Source: Edaphobacter dinghuensis (GTDB taxonomy: Bacteria > Acidobacteriota > Terriglobia > Terriglobales > Acidobacteriaceae). Taken from it: a stretch of DNA of 64,000 nt. Both the position numbers and the translations under genes were made by a program. This document shows, in pieces, positions 9,457 through 17,833 of the stretch. The stretch covers positions 124,001-188,000 of the forward strand of contig NZ_BMGT01000001.1 of NCBI RefSeq assembly GCF_014640335.1, read 5' to 3'. A model generated the notes under the pieces. The model was not told the DNA's origin. It worked only from the letters and a program-made list of their open reading frames with translations, and made no database searches. How positions within the stretch are numbered: position 1 is the first letter of the stretch; every line of letters begins with the position of its first letter.

Positions 9457-12400
9457 ATGCACTACAAACTTCGCGATCTTCTCTCTCCAGGACTTGTTCT
9501 TGCTCTTCTTTTAGGTGTTGGCCAACTCTCTGCACAATCGACAGGAAATATTCGCGGTACGGTCAGCGACTCGACCGGCGCGGCGATTCCAGATGCCAGT
9601 GTCACAGTCACGAACACACAAACTGCTCAGACGCGTTCAACGCAAACCACTAACAGCGGTGTCTTTGTGTTTCCCAATCTGCCCATTGGCCGCTACGAAC
9701 TACAGGTTTCAAAGCCAGGATTCAGCTCCCAGACGCGTGAAGGAACAGAACTGCTAACAGGTCAAACCATCGGGCTCGATATCACTCTCGCTGTCGGCTC
9801 GCAGACTCAGTCGTTCACCGTTGAAGCCGACACGCAGCAGATTCAAACCACCACCTCCACTGTCGCCCAGTCGATCGATGAGAAGCAGATGCAGGATCTC
9901 CCTCTCAACGGCCGAAATCCTCTACAGCTCACCACACTGACCCCGGGCGCGAGGTTGACGAATACCGGAACAGAGAGCGGACAACAGGACAACCAGGGGC
10001 TGACAGTCAATGGCTTGCGCGCCACGCAAAACAACTTTCAGCTCGACGGAGCCTTGTATGTAGATCGCTTCTTCGACTCTGTGCCGATCTTACCCAGTCC
10101 CGATGCACTCCAGGAGTTCACCATCCAGGCCGCCAATTACAGCGCAGCCTATGCCGGAGCAGGAGCTCTTGTTCAACTCTCTTCGCGGTCGGGCACCAAT
10201 AAAATCCATGGCTCGGCATTCGAGTTTTTTCGGAACACGGTCCTCGATGCCAATAACTACTTTCCTGTAAAGAGCCCTACCGGCGCAATCATCCTGCCAC
10301 CTTACAAACTCAATCAGTTCGGCGGCACTGTGGGCGGGCCGATCCGTCGCGACAAGACCTTCTTCTTCTTCTCAGCAGAAGATCTTCAGCAACGCTCTTC
10401 ACCAAATCCCGCGACACTCACGCTCCCAACGGCCGCCCAAGTAGCCGGTGACTTCTCCAGTCTCTGCACCTCCGGCACCTTCAGTTCTACGACGGGAATC
10501 TGCACCAAGGGCGTACAGATCTTCAACCCTGCCACTGGAAAGCCCTATCCCGGAAACATCATTACGACTCCAATGGATGCGCTCTCCAAAGCGGTCTACA
10601 ACCAATATCTGGCCGCTACCCCAGGCGTACTGAACCCGAACAGCCCGACCACCAATACGTTCACAAGCCTTACCAATGCAAACATCGACAGCACCCAGTA
10701 TTTGATCCGCATCGATCACGCTCTCACAGATAACAATCACCTGAGTGGCCGCTATTTCTACAATCAGGACAACTTTCAACGCGCCTTCACCGCGCCTCTC
10801 GGCTTCTACGCAGCCAACCTTTTCCGCAATCAGTCTCTGACGCTCAGCGATACGCACATCTTCAGCCCAACACTCACCGCAACAGGTTACGTGACCGGTG
10901 GCCGATTTGCCCGCACTCAAATTCCTGAAGCGCCTGGCCTGAAAACACTTCAATCACTTGGCCAAAACGTACCGCTCGGAACCTTCAATGTACCGATCTT
11001 CCCAGGTGTCCGTGACAACATCTCGGGCTACGTCGATGTCTTTTCCGGCGGCGCTCTCACGCAGGATTCCACTTCATTTGAATTCAAAGGTGAAGTCGTG
11101 AAGCTGGTTGGCGCCAACACGTTTACGCTTGGCGGTGCCCTTGAGCGGACTCGAATCGATGCAACTGACTTTTCTTATGTGCCAGGAGATAACACCTTCA
11201 ACGGACAGCGCACACAGGCGCCTTCCGGCACAATCCTGCCTGCTGGCGTGACCAGCGGCAACGCCTACGCCGACTTCTACACGGGTTATGAATCATCGTT
11301 CTTTCAGGACAACGGTCGAAAATTCTACCTTCGCGAATGGCGCCCGTCTCTCTTCTTCCAGGATGACTGGAAGCTGACTCATGATCTGACTCTCAACATT
11401 GGCCTGCGCTGGGATCCCTGGATTCCTCCCATCGACAAGAACAACACGCTGGTCGGCTTCCTCCCCGGCTTCAAATCGACCATCGCGCCGGGTGCGCCTG
11501 TAGGCTTGCAGTTCAACGGCGATCCGGGCTCTCACCCCGCCGTCTTCAAAAACAACTATCTCGATCTCGCGCCGCGCTTTGGCTTTGCCTATAACGTACA
11601 TGGCGCAGGCAAAACTGTAGTCCGCGGAGCGTTCGGAATCTTCTACGGTTTTCCCGAAGGTCTGCTCTACCAGCGCACCGATGCGGCGCAGCCGGTCAAC
11701 CTTTATCTCAATCTCGTCAACCCGCCACAATGGGACAACGTCTATGCCAACTTCGCAGGTGGATCCCCCTTCCCTCGCGGCAGTGTAAGCCGGTCACAGT
11801 TCGCTACCTACAACTTCATCACGCCCTTCTCCGGCGGCGTCCTCAATCCTGCTGCCAAAGTGGCATACACCGAGGACTACAACCTTACCGTCGAGCAACA
11901 ACTCCCTTGGAATTTCGCGCTGTCCATCGCATATGTAGGCAATCACGCCTTACACGTAATGGGATCGAGGCAGTTCAATCCCGCGGTCTACGCTCCGGGT
12001 GCAACCGTAGCAAATGAACAATCTCGCCGCCTTTATCCCGGTCTGGGTGCGGTCGAGTTAGCCGATTCCTACGAATATGCGAACTACAACTCGCTTCAGG
12101 TCAATGTCACTCGCCGCGTGACGCATAACCTTACCTTGCTGACCAATCTGGTGTACTCAAAGGTCTTCGACAATAACTCCAGCGCGACCGAGGGCAACTC
12201 AGGACCGCCTAATCCGTTCAATCTGGCGAGCGCTTATGGCCCTGCCGATTTCGATCAGAAGATCCGGTTCAATGCATCAATCAACTATTTCCTGCCCAAG
12301 CTCCAAGTGAACAAATTTGCAGGAGCCGTCGTCAATGGATGGCAGGCGAACTCCATCATCTTTGTGCAAACTGGAATGCCCTTCACTATCCTGAGCGGCA

Positions 12401-12783
12401 CCGATCGCTCTCTCTCCGGCATCGGAAACGACTACGCCGATGCAGTTCCTGGGGTAAGTCCTGCACGTCCTTCAGGAGCTTCCAGACTTACCAAATACTT
12501 CAATCCCGCCGCCTTCGTACAGGCGGCAACCGGAACCTTCGGCGATACGTCACGCAATTTCCTACGCGGCCCAGGCTACACCGATGTAGATGCTTCTCTA
12601 TTCAAGGACGTGTTCCCAGAGCGCCGCATTCACGGACAGTTTCGTGCAGAAGCTTTCAACCTGTTCAACCACACCAACCTGAACAATCCTGGGGCCACAG
12701 TCTCTTCTACTGGAAGTTTCGGCCACATCACAGGAGCCAACTCGCCGCGCGTATTTCAGTTCGGGGCGAAGGTGCTGTTTTAG
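9457..12783 (+). CDS. Oar-like TonB-dependent receptor 2
   Basis: Outer-membrane receptor of 1108 residues with a signal peptide ending near QLSAQ, a carboxypeptidase-regulatory-like domain (about 30-110), a plug containing DLPLNGRNP (about 148-156) and a long barrel ending in VLF. An AAAGGA ribosome site sits five bases before the ATG. It is the first full-length gene downstream of the polycysteine attenuator, so its expression may rise when cysteine is short and its ligand may be sulfur-containing (inference only). The 9291-9456 leader shows no other clear element. Confidence 0.87.
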   Translation: MHYKLRDLLSPGLVLALLLGVGQLSAQSTGNIRGTVSDSTGAAIPDASVTVTNTQTAQTRSTQTTNSGVFVFPNLPIGRYELQVSKPGFSSQTREGTELLTGQTIGLDITLAVGSQTQSFTVEADTQQIQTTTSTVAQSIDEKQMQDLPLNGRNPLQLTTLTPGARLTNTGTESGQQDNQGLTVNGLRATQNNFQLDGALYVDRFFDSVPILPSPDALQEFTIQAANYSAAYAGAGALVQLSSRSGTNKIHGSAFEFFRNTVLDANNYFPVKSPTGAIILPPYKLNQFGGTVGGPIRRDKTFFFFSAEDLQQRSSPNPATLTLPTAAQVAGDFSSLCTSGTFSSTTGICTKGVQIFNPATGKPYPGNIITTPMDALSKAVYNQYLAATPGVLNPNSPTTNTFTSLTNANIDSTQYLIRIDHALTDNNHLSGRYFYNQDNFQRAFTAPLGFYAANLFRNQSLTLSDTHIFSPTLTATGYVTGGRFARTQIPEAPGLKTLQSLGQNVPLGTFNVPIFPGVRDNISGYVDVFSGGALTQDSTSFEFKGEVVKLVGANTFTLGGALERTRIDATDFSYVPGDNTFNGQRTQAPSGTILPAGVTSGNAYADFYTGYESSFFQDNGRKFYLREWRPSLFFQDDWKLTHDLTLNIGLRWDPWIPPIDKNNTLVGFLPGFKSTIAPGAPVGLQFNGDPGSHPAVFKNNYLDLAPRFGFAYNVHGAGKTVVRGAFGIFYGFPEGLLYQRTDAAQPVNLYLNLVNPPQWDNVYANFAGGSPFPRGSVSRSQFATYNFITPFSGGVLNPAAKVAYTEDYNLTVEQQLPWNFALSIAYVGNHALHVMGSRQFNPAVYAPGATVANEQSRRLYPGLGAVELADSYEYANYNSLQVNVTRRVTHNLTLLTNLVYSKVFDNNSSATEGNSGPPNPFNLASAYGPADFDQKIRFNASINYFLPKLQVNKFAGAVVNGWQANSIIFVQTGMPFTILSGTDRSLSGIGNDYADAVPGVSPARPSGASRLTKYFNPAAFVQAATGTFGDTSRNFLRGPGYTDVDASLFKDVFPERRIHGQFRAEAFNLFNHTNLNNPGATVSSTGSFGHITGANSPRVFQFGAKVLF

Positions 12784-12800
12784 ACATCAATCACACAAAC

Positions 12801-12840
12801 AATCAGGCGTGGCCCTGTCATTACAGGAACGCGCCTGATT
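12801..12840 (+). terminator. Hairpin after TonB receptor 2
   Basis: AATCAGGCG (12801-12809) pairs perfectly with CGCCTGATT (12832-12840), with a second inner stem CCTGT/ACAGG. It lies 18 bases after the receptor stop codon. The downstream flank (GATTCTCTAT) is only weakly U-rich, so it may be a weak terminator or a 3'-end stabilising hairpin. Confidence 0.5.
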
Positions 12841-12931
12841 GATTCTCTATCTGAAGAAGTTCAGCGGTATACTTCGTCTTCGTTACGTACTCGACGAATA
12901 TCTGTGCTGTACACGACTTTTAAAGGTGGCT

Positions 12932-13786
12932 ATGTATACCCGAAGATCGTTTCTCGCCTCAGCCAGCGCGGCGCTGGCCATGTCTAGCCTTCCCCGCATT
13001 GCCTATGCCACAGCTCCTCCATCGCGGGCCTTCGGGTTGCAACTCTATACAGTACGTAAGGACATTCAGGCAGATACACCGGGTGTCCTGGCCGCTGTCC
13101 GCAAGATCGGCTATCGTTCAGTGGAAACTTTCGCTGCACAATATTCCCGCCCGGCAAAAGAACTGCGCCAGATGATCAGCGATGCTGATTTGTTCCTTCC
13201 CAGCGCACACTTCGGATATACAGATTTGAGTGAGAAATTCGATTACGCCAAAGAACTCGGTGTGAAGTACATCGTTGTAGGCGCGCCCCCTTTTCAAAAA
13301 GCGAACTCCGCTGACGCGTTCAAAGAGTTTGCAGCGCAATATAACCAATGGGGACAGGAAGCCGCGAAGTATGGCATGGAGTTCGGCTTCCACAACCACA
13401 ACATCGAATTTCAAAGCTTTGACGGTGTAACTGGACTTGAGATTCTGATGAAGGAGACAGATCCCAAATTAGTGAAGTGGCAAATGGATTGTTACTGGGT
13501 GACGCAGGCTGGCGCGGACCCCGTTGCGATGATCCACAAATACGGCGAGCGCCTGCAAACACTTCACTTCAAGGATCGAAAACCCAACGTACCTACCTCC
13601 GCCAAACCGGGTGCTCCCGCGCACTTCACCGAAGTGGGCACAGGCACAATCAACTTCAAGGCCATCTGGGTTGCGGCCTCGCCCCTCCATGTTCCCTACT
13701 TCTTTGTGGAGCAGGACCAGACAGAAATTCCGCCGCTCGAAAGCATCAAAATCAGCTACAACAATCTTAGAAAGATCTTGCAATAA
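12932..13786 (+). CDS. Sugar phosphate isomerase/epimerase-like TIM barrel, Tat-exported
   Basis: A 284-residue protein of the xylose-isomerase-like TIM-barrel family. The N-terminus MYTRRSFLASASAALAMSS is a twin-arginine signal, so it should act in the periplasm. Metal-ligand-type motifs are visible: ETFAAQY near the start, GFHNHNIEF, WQMDCYWV, HFKDRKP and the late FFVEQDQTE. I start at the ATG at 12932, preceded by AAAGGTGG; longer in-frame starts lack the signal and a ribosome site. It lies between receptor 2 and a GH2 enzyme, so it probably acts on a carbohydrate. The reaction is not determinable. Confidence 0.82.
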   Translation: MYTRRSFLASASAALAMSSLPRIAYATAPPSRAFGLQLYTVRKDIQADTPGVLAAVRKIGYRSVETFAAQYSRPAKELRQMISDADLFLPSAHFGYTDLSEKFDYAKELGVKYIVVGAPPFQKANSADAFKEFAAQYNQWGQEAAKYGMEFGFHNHNIEFQSFDGVTGLEILMKETDPKLVKWQMDCYWVTQAGADPVAMIHKYGERLQTLHFKDRKPNVPTSAKPGAPAHFTEVGTGTINFKAIWVAASPLHVPYFFVEQDQTEIPPLESIKISYNNLRKILQ

Positions 13787-13923
13787 TTCTCCATATCAGG
13801 TCGCAGCATCCTGATCAAAGACCATCGCTCCGATAGATGATTCTGGATTCATTGACGATAATTCTCATCTCGTTGCAAGCCCGCTTATGATGGATGCGCT
13901 GACACAGCAAGAGGAAATGGAAG

Positions 13924-16299
13924 ATGTTTAATCGACGCGATTTTATCCGGACGGGAAGCGCCCTTGGCGCGTTTACCTCGATCCCAACCTTAGAGAGTTG
14001 GGGAGACACCCTTCTACCGTCACTCGAAGGCCCTTCCCATCATGCAATTTCGCTAGATCAACATTGGACAGTCGCGCGCATATCGAAGAGTACGCCACAT
14101 CAGCAATCGCATCAGGAAGGTCAGCTTCCACAAGTCACTCTGCCTCATTGTGTCAGCCAGCTATCCTGGCAAAAATGGGACCCTTCCTCCTGGGAAGATC
14201 TCTGGCTCTATCGCCGTCCTCTTCAGATACCTCAGGAGTTTCGCGGCCTGCGCCTCTTCCTGCACTTCGACAGGGTCATGGTAAACGCTACTGCAGCAGT
14301 GAACGGTCACTCTTTGCCGCAACATCTTGGAGGTTTCCTGCCGTTTGAGCATGAGATCACAAGCCTTGTTACTGGAGCATCTAACTCGCTCTCCGTCACC
14401 GTGGACTCTCGCTGGAGCAACGTTCCGCCATCCGGCTCTCCCAAAGGCCCGGCATCGGTTGACTACCTGTTGCCCGGAGGCATCAACGGTTCTGTAGAGC
14501 TGCGAGCAGTCCCTCCAATATTTATCAAAGATGTCTTTGCTAAACCCGTCAACGTTCTGAGTGCCGATCGCCGGCTTGAGATCAATTGCAATGTCGATTC
14601 CGCAATTGCCAAATCAACACCTGTTCGCTTGGTGGCGACGCTTCAGAAGGACAAGCAGATAATTGCACGTACCTCCCGCAGCGTTGATGTCGCGCAGAAT
14701 CGTCAGGATGTCAGCCTGGTTCTTGGCGATTTGAAGGATGTAATTCTGTGGGACACAGAAAATCCTCATCTCTATGATTTGACCGTCACTCTTTTTGTCC
14801 GCAAACAACCGCTGCATGCCTACAAGGTACGCGTCGGATTCAGGGATGCGCGTTTTGAGCTGGATGGTTTTTTTCTCAACGGCAAGCGGCTACAACTCTT
14901 CGGACTAAATCGGCATGAGCTATTCCCTTACGTCGGCTTCTCTGCTCCGGATCGTGCTCAACGCCATGACGCCGAATATCTGCGCCGTCAGTTGAACTGC
15001 AACATCGTTCGCTGCTCTCACTATCCTCAGTCCAAGGCATTCTTCAACGCCTGTGATGAGTTGGGATTGATGGTCTGGGAGGAGATACCGGGCTGGCAAT
15101 ATATCGGCGACAAAAGCTGGCAGGATGTGGCGCTTCAGAATGTAGGAGACATGGTTCGCCGCGACCGAAACCATCCTTCAATCGTCATATGGGGAGTTCG
15201 CATCAATGAGTCTCCCAACGACCCGGAACTCTATCGCCAAACCCGCGAAATCGCAAAATCATTGGACGGCTCACGCCCCACCTCAGGAACAATGACGCCC
15301 TCATCCAGAAAGGATTGGCGTCAAAACTGGCATCAGGATGTATTTGCATTCGACGACTATCACGCCGCTGCCGATGGCAGTGTAGGCATCGATGAGCCCT
15401 TGCCCGGCGTGCCCTATATGATCGCTGAAACAGTCGGTCAGTATTCCTATGGCACGGCCAGAAATTTTCTGCGACGATATCGCAGAGCCGGTGATCCAGT
15501 TGAGCAGGCCGAGCAGGCTGTGTTACACGCCGAAGCACATAGCAGAGCGGCAACCAACCAGCGTTGCTGCGGAGTGATCGCATGGTGCGCCTTTGACTAT
15601 GCCAGCCTGATGAATGCGTATGCTGGCGTAAAGTGTCCTGGTATCGTCGACACCTTCCGAATTCCCAAGCTCGGCGCATCTTTCTATTTGGCTCAGGTCA
15701 ACCCATCCGTACGGCCCGTTATCGAACCCAGTTTCTATTGGAATTTCGGTTCAAACACTCCTACCGGCCCAGGCAAGCATGCCGCGATCTTTTCAAATTG
15801 CGATTACCTTGAAGTCTTTATTGATGGCAGGCTGCACGAACGACTAAAAGCCGACAAGGACGCCTTCCCTAACCTCAAATACCCTCCATTCTTCATTGAT
15901 CTCAACATAGATGGTGCAAGCAAGCCAGAACTTCGCATCGATGGATACACCGGAAACACCAAGGCGCTGTCGCGCTCGTTCTCTTCAGATACGGCCTCCG
16001 ACCGGCTCTGGCTGCACGCCGATGATATGGAGATCCAGGCAGATGGCACCGATGCAACTCGTGTAGCGTTTGCAGTTGTCGATAAGTTTGGAACTCCACG
16101 GGCTTATGCAAAGGGAGAGATACATCTTCAATTAACCGGCCCTGGCATAATCGTCGGAGACAACCCCTTTTCTCTCGACGACACTGGAGGAGTAGGTGCT
16201 ATCTGGATCAAAAGTATTCCCGGCAGTCCAGGTCGGATCACGCTCAGCGCAAGCCACTCAACTTTAGGTACGAATTCCGTCAACATCAGCTCCAGATAA
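13924..16299 (+). CDS. Glycoside hydrolase family 2 enzyme, Tat-exported
   Basis: A 791-residue GH2 protein (beta-galactosidase/glucuronidase/mannosidase group). Order: Tat signal (MFNRRDFIRT), jelly-roll sugar-binding domain (about 45-195), Ig-like domain (about 200-310), TIM barrel (about 310-600) and a C-terminal beta domain that continues to the end. The acid/base is Glu429 in WGVRINES and the nucleophile Glu502 in PYMIAETVG. The standard WxxxNE form is loosened to RINE. AGAGGAAATGGAAG serves as ribosome site. Its substrate cannot be read from the sequence; the neighbours suggest a plant or sulfated polysaccharide. Confidence 0.85.
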   Translation: MFNRRDFIRTGSALGAFTSIPTLESWGDTLLPSLEGPSHHAISLDQHWTVARISKSTPHQQSHQEGQLPQVTLPHCVSQLSWQKWDPSSWEDLWLYRRPLQIPQEFRGLRLFLHFDRVMVNATAAVNGHSLPQHLGGFLPFEHEITSLVTGASNSLSVTVDSRWSNVPPSGSPKGPASVDYLLPGGINGSVELRAVPPIFIKDVFAKPVNVLSADRRLEINCNVDSAIAKSTPVRLVATLQKDKQIIARTSRSVDVAQNRQDVSLVLGDLKDVILWDTENPHLYDLTVTLFVRKQPLHAYKVRVGFRDARFELDGFFLNGKRLQLFGLNRHELFPYVGFSAPDRAQRHDAEYLRRQLNCNIVRCSHYPQSKAFFNACDELGLMVWEEIPGWQYIGDKSWQDVALQNVGDMVRRDRNHPSIVIWGVRINESPNDPELYRQTREIAKSLDGSRPTSGTMTPSSRKDWRQNWHQDVFAFDDYHAAADGSVGIDEPLPGVPYMIAETVGQYSYGTARNFLRRYRRAGDPVEQAEQAVLHAEAHSRAATNQRCCGVIAWCAFDYASLMNAYAGVKCPGIVDTFRIPKLGASFYLAQVNPSVRPVIEPSFYWNFGSNTPTGPGKHAAIFSNCDYLEVFIDGRLHERLKADKDAFPNLKYPPFFIDLNIDGASKPELRIDGYTGNTKALSRSFSSDTASDRLWLHADDMEIQADGTDATRVAFAVVDKFGTPRAYAKGEIHLQLTGPGIIVGDNPFSLDDTGGVGAIWIKSIPGSPGRITLSASHSTLGTNSVNISSR

Positions 16300-16311
16300 A
16301 TTCGTAGCAAG

Positions 16312-16340
16312 TTGACGGCAATCACCCTATCCTCTATCGT
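16312..16340 (+). promoter_or_regulatory. Promoter of the second cysteine-rich leader
   Basis: TTGACG (16312-16317), a 17-nt spacer and TATCGT (16335-16340) start 13 bases after the GH2 stop codon. The predicted start is at or just before the ATG at 16348. Box sequences and spacing closely match the promoter at 9099-9127. Confidence 0.55.
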
Positions 16341-16347
16341 TTCATTT

Positions 16348-16422
16348 ATGTTCACGGTCGAAACGGACCATCTCCCGTGCTCTCAGGCTGCCCTCCGTGG
16401 CATGTATTGTTGTTGCGCCTAA
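16348..16422 (+). CDS. Second polycysteine leader peptide (24 aa)
   Basis: A 24-codon frame that contains LPCSQAALRG and ends MYCCCA before TAA, with three consecutive Cys codons three codons from the stop. There is no Shine-Dalgarno site; the promoter geometry implies leaderless translation. It precedes the Gfo/Idh-MFS pair by 216 bases. It resembles the 9137-9205 leader in promoter, length, Cys run and a Q-A-x-L-R-G stretch. Function as a cysteine sensor is inferred. Confidence 0.45.
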   Translation: MFTVETDHLPCSQAALRGMYCCCA

Positions 16423-16638
16423 AAATCACCTCTGTCGCGCATTATTCCCTTACAATTCTCCTCTAATCTTCATTGGTGCAGCTCTATGCGTGCAAACCAT
16501 TCGGAGTCTCGTGAACATTGATTCTCATAAGCGTTACAAGACGCTCTGCTTACTCGACGCTATGACTCTTGCTACTGGCGAGGCAACGAATGCACATCTC
16601 TCTGATCCATTTCAAGCACTGAAAGGAACGTTCCTCGC
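16423..16638 (+). promoter_or_regulatory. Leader region after polycysteine ORF 2, possible Rho site
   Basis: Directly after the leader stop codon, 16423-16475 is rich in C and U and poor in G, as expected for a Rho loading site. No strong intrinsic terminator is present; the only small hairpin is AGCGT/ACGCT near 16530-16550. Just before the next start, AGGAACGTTCCT (16624-16635) is a 12-bp palindrome that includes the ribosome binding site. Rho control is a hypothesis. Confidence 0.3.
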
Positions 16639-17829
16639 ATGAATAGAAGAAGGTTTTTAGCTGCTGGTACGGCCATGGCGATGACGGCAAGATCATACGG
16701 ACAGATTCTTGGTGCAAACAACAAGGTTGGACTGGGGATCATCGGCACTGGGCGTCGAGGTCGCATCGTCGGCGGAGCATTCCTCGCGGACAAGCGAACC
16801 CAACTGACCTCCATTGCAGATACGTATGATGTGACCCGGCAGAAGGTGTTGGCTGAGCTTCCATCGGAGCTGCCGAAACCTGAGGCTTACAACGCCTACG
16901 AAGATCTGCTCGCGCACAAAGATGTCGATGCAGTGCTCATCTCCACCCCCGATCATCTGCACGTCACGATCGCGCAGGCAGCGCTGGCGGCAAAGAAGCA
17001 TGTCTATCTGGAAAAGCCGACGCTTCATCGCTGGCATGAAAAAAATGAGCTGATCAACGCCGCGCAGCAGCAAAAGCGTGTGCTGCAATGCGGCATGCAG
17101 CAGCGTAGCGGAGCACATTACAAACAGGCGAAGCAGGAGTTTTTCGACAACGGCAAGTTAGGTCAGATTGTGCTGGTGCGCGCCGTGTGGCACGACTTCT
17201 CATGGCAGCGCCGCAATATTCCTGACGCCCCCAAACCGCCGAGATTGGATTGGGAACGCTTTCTAGGGCCCGCGCCGCATGTTCCCTACGAGACCGTTCG
17301 TTATGACTCATGGCGCTACTTTCACGACTATGGAAATGGCTTGCTTGCGGACATTCTGACCCACTGGGTTGACGTGGCTCAATGGATGCTGAACGACGCA
17401 TCTCCCCAATCCGCATATGCAACGGGCGGTATCTACAAACTGCACGATCAACGCGACAATCCCGACACGGTCAGCGCGGTTATCAAATATCAAAACTGGA
17501 ACCTGAACTTTGAGAGCTCCGTTCTGCCGCTGCGAGATGATCGCCCTTCCGTACTCTTTGAAGGCACGGAGGGCCTGCTCGACCTTGCACGCGACGGATA
17601 CACATTCACTCCACGAAAAGGCGAAGCAGTTCGAGTCGACACAACGGAAAGCCTGGAGCGCGCTCACACAAAGAACTTCCTGGACGCCATTACACAAGGC
17701 GAATCTCTCAATGCACCGCTTGAGGCAGGTATCGCTGCCTCAGTTCCGGTTCTGATGGCGGTAAAGTCATATTGGCTCAAGACTGTCGCAACATCACCTG
17801 ACGAAATCTCACCGAGGAAGAAGAGTTAG
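16639..17829 (+). CDS. Gfo/Idh/MocA-family oxidoreductase, Tat-exported
   Basis: A 396-residue NAD(P)-dependent sugar oxidoreductase-like protein. A twin-arginine signal (MNRRRFLAAGTAMAM) is followed by a Rossmann fold (about 30-150, GLGIIGTGRRGR) with the family EKP motif in YLEKPTLHRW and a C-terminal alpha/beta domain. Tat export suggests it folds with its cofactor before secretion, as known for glucose-fructose oxidoreductase. AAAGGA precedes the ATG inside a palindrome. It is followed after four bases by an MFS transporter gene. The substrate is probably a sugar or polyol. Confidence 0.85.
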   Translation: MNRRRFLAAGTAMAMTARSYGQILGANNKVGLGIIGTGRRGRIVGGAFLADKRTQLTSIADTYDVTRQKVLAELPSELPKPEAYNAYEDLLAHKDVDAVLISTPDHLHVTIAQAALAAKKHVYLEKPTLHRWHEKNELINAAQQQKRVLQCGMQQRSGAHYKQAKQEFFDNGKLGQIVLVRAVWHDFSWQRRNIPDAPKPPRLDWERFLGPAPHVPYETVRYDSWRYFHDYGNGLLADILTHWVDVAQWMLNDASPQSAYATGGIYKLHDQRDNPDTVSAVIKYQNWNLNFESSVLPLRDDRPSVLFEGTEGLLDLARDGYTFTPRKGEAVRVDTTESLERAHTKNFLDAITQGESLNAPLEAGIAASVPVLMAVKSYWLKTVATSPDEISPRKKS

Positions 17830-17833
17830 AGGA

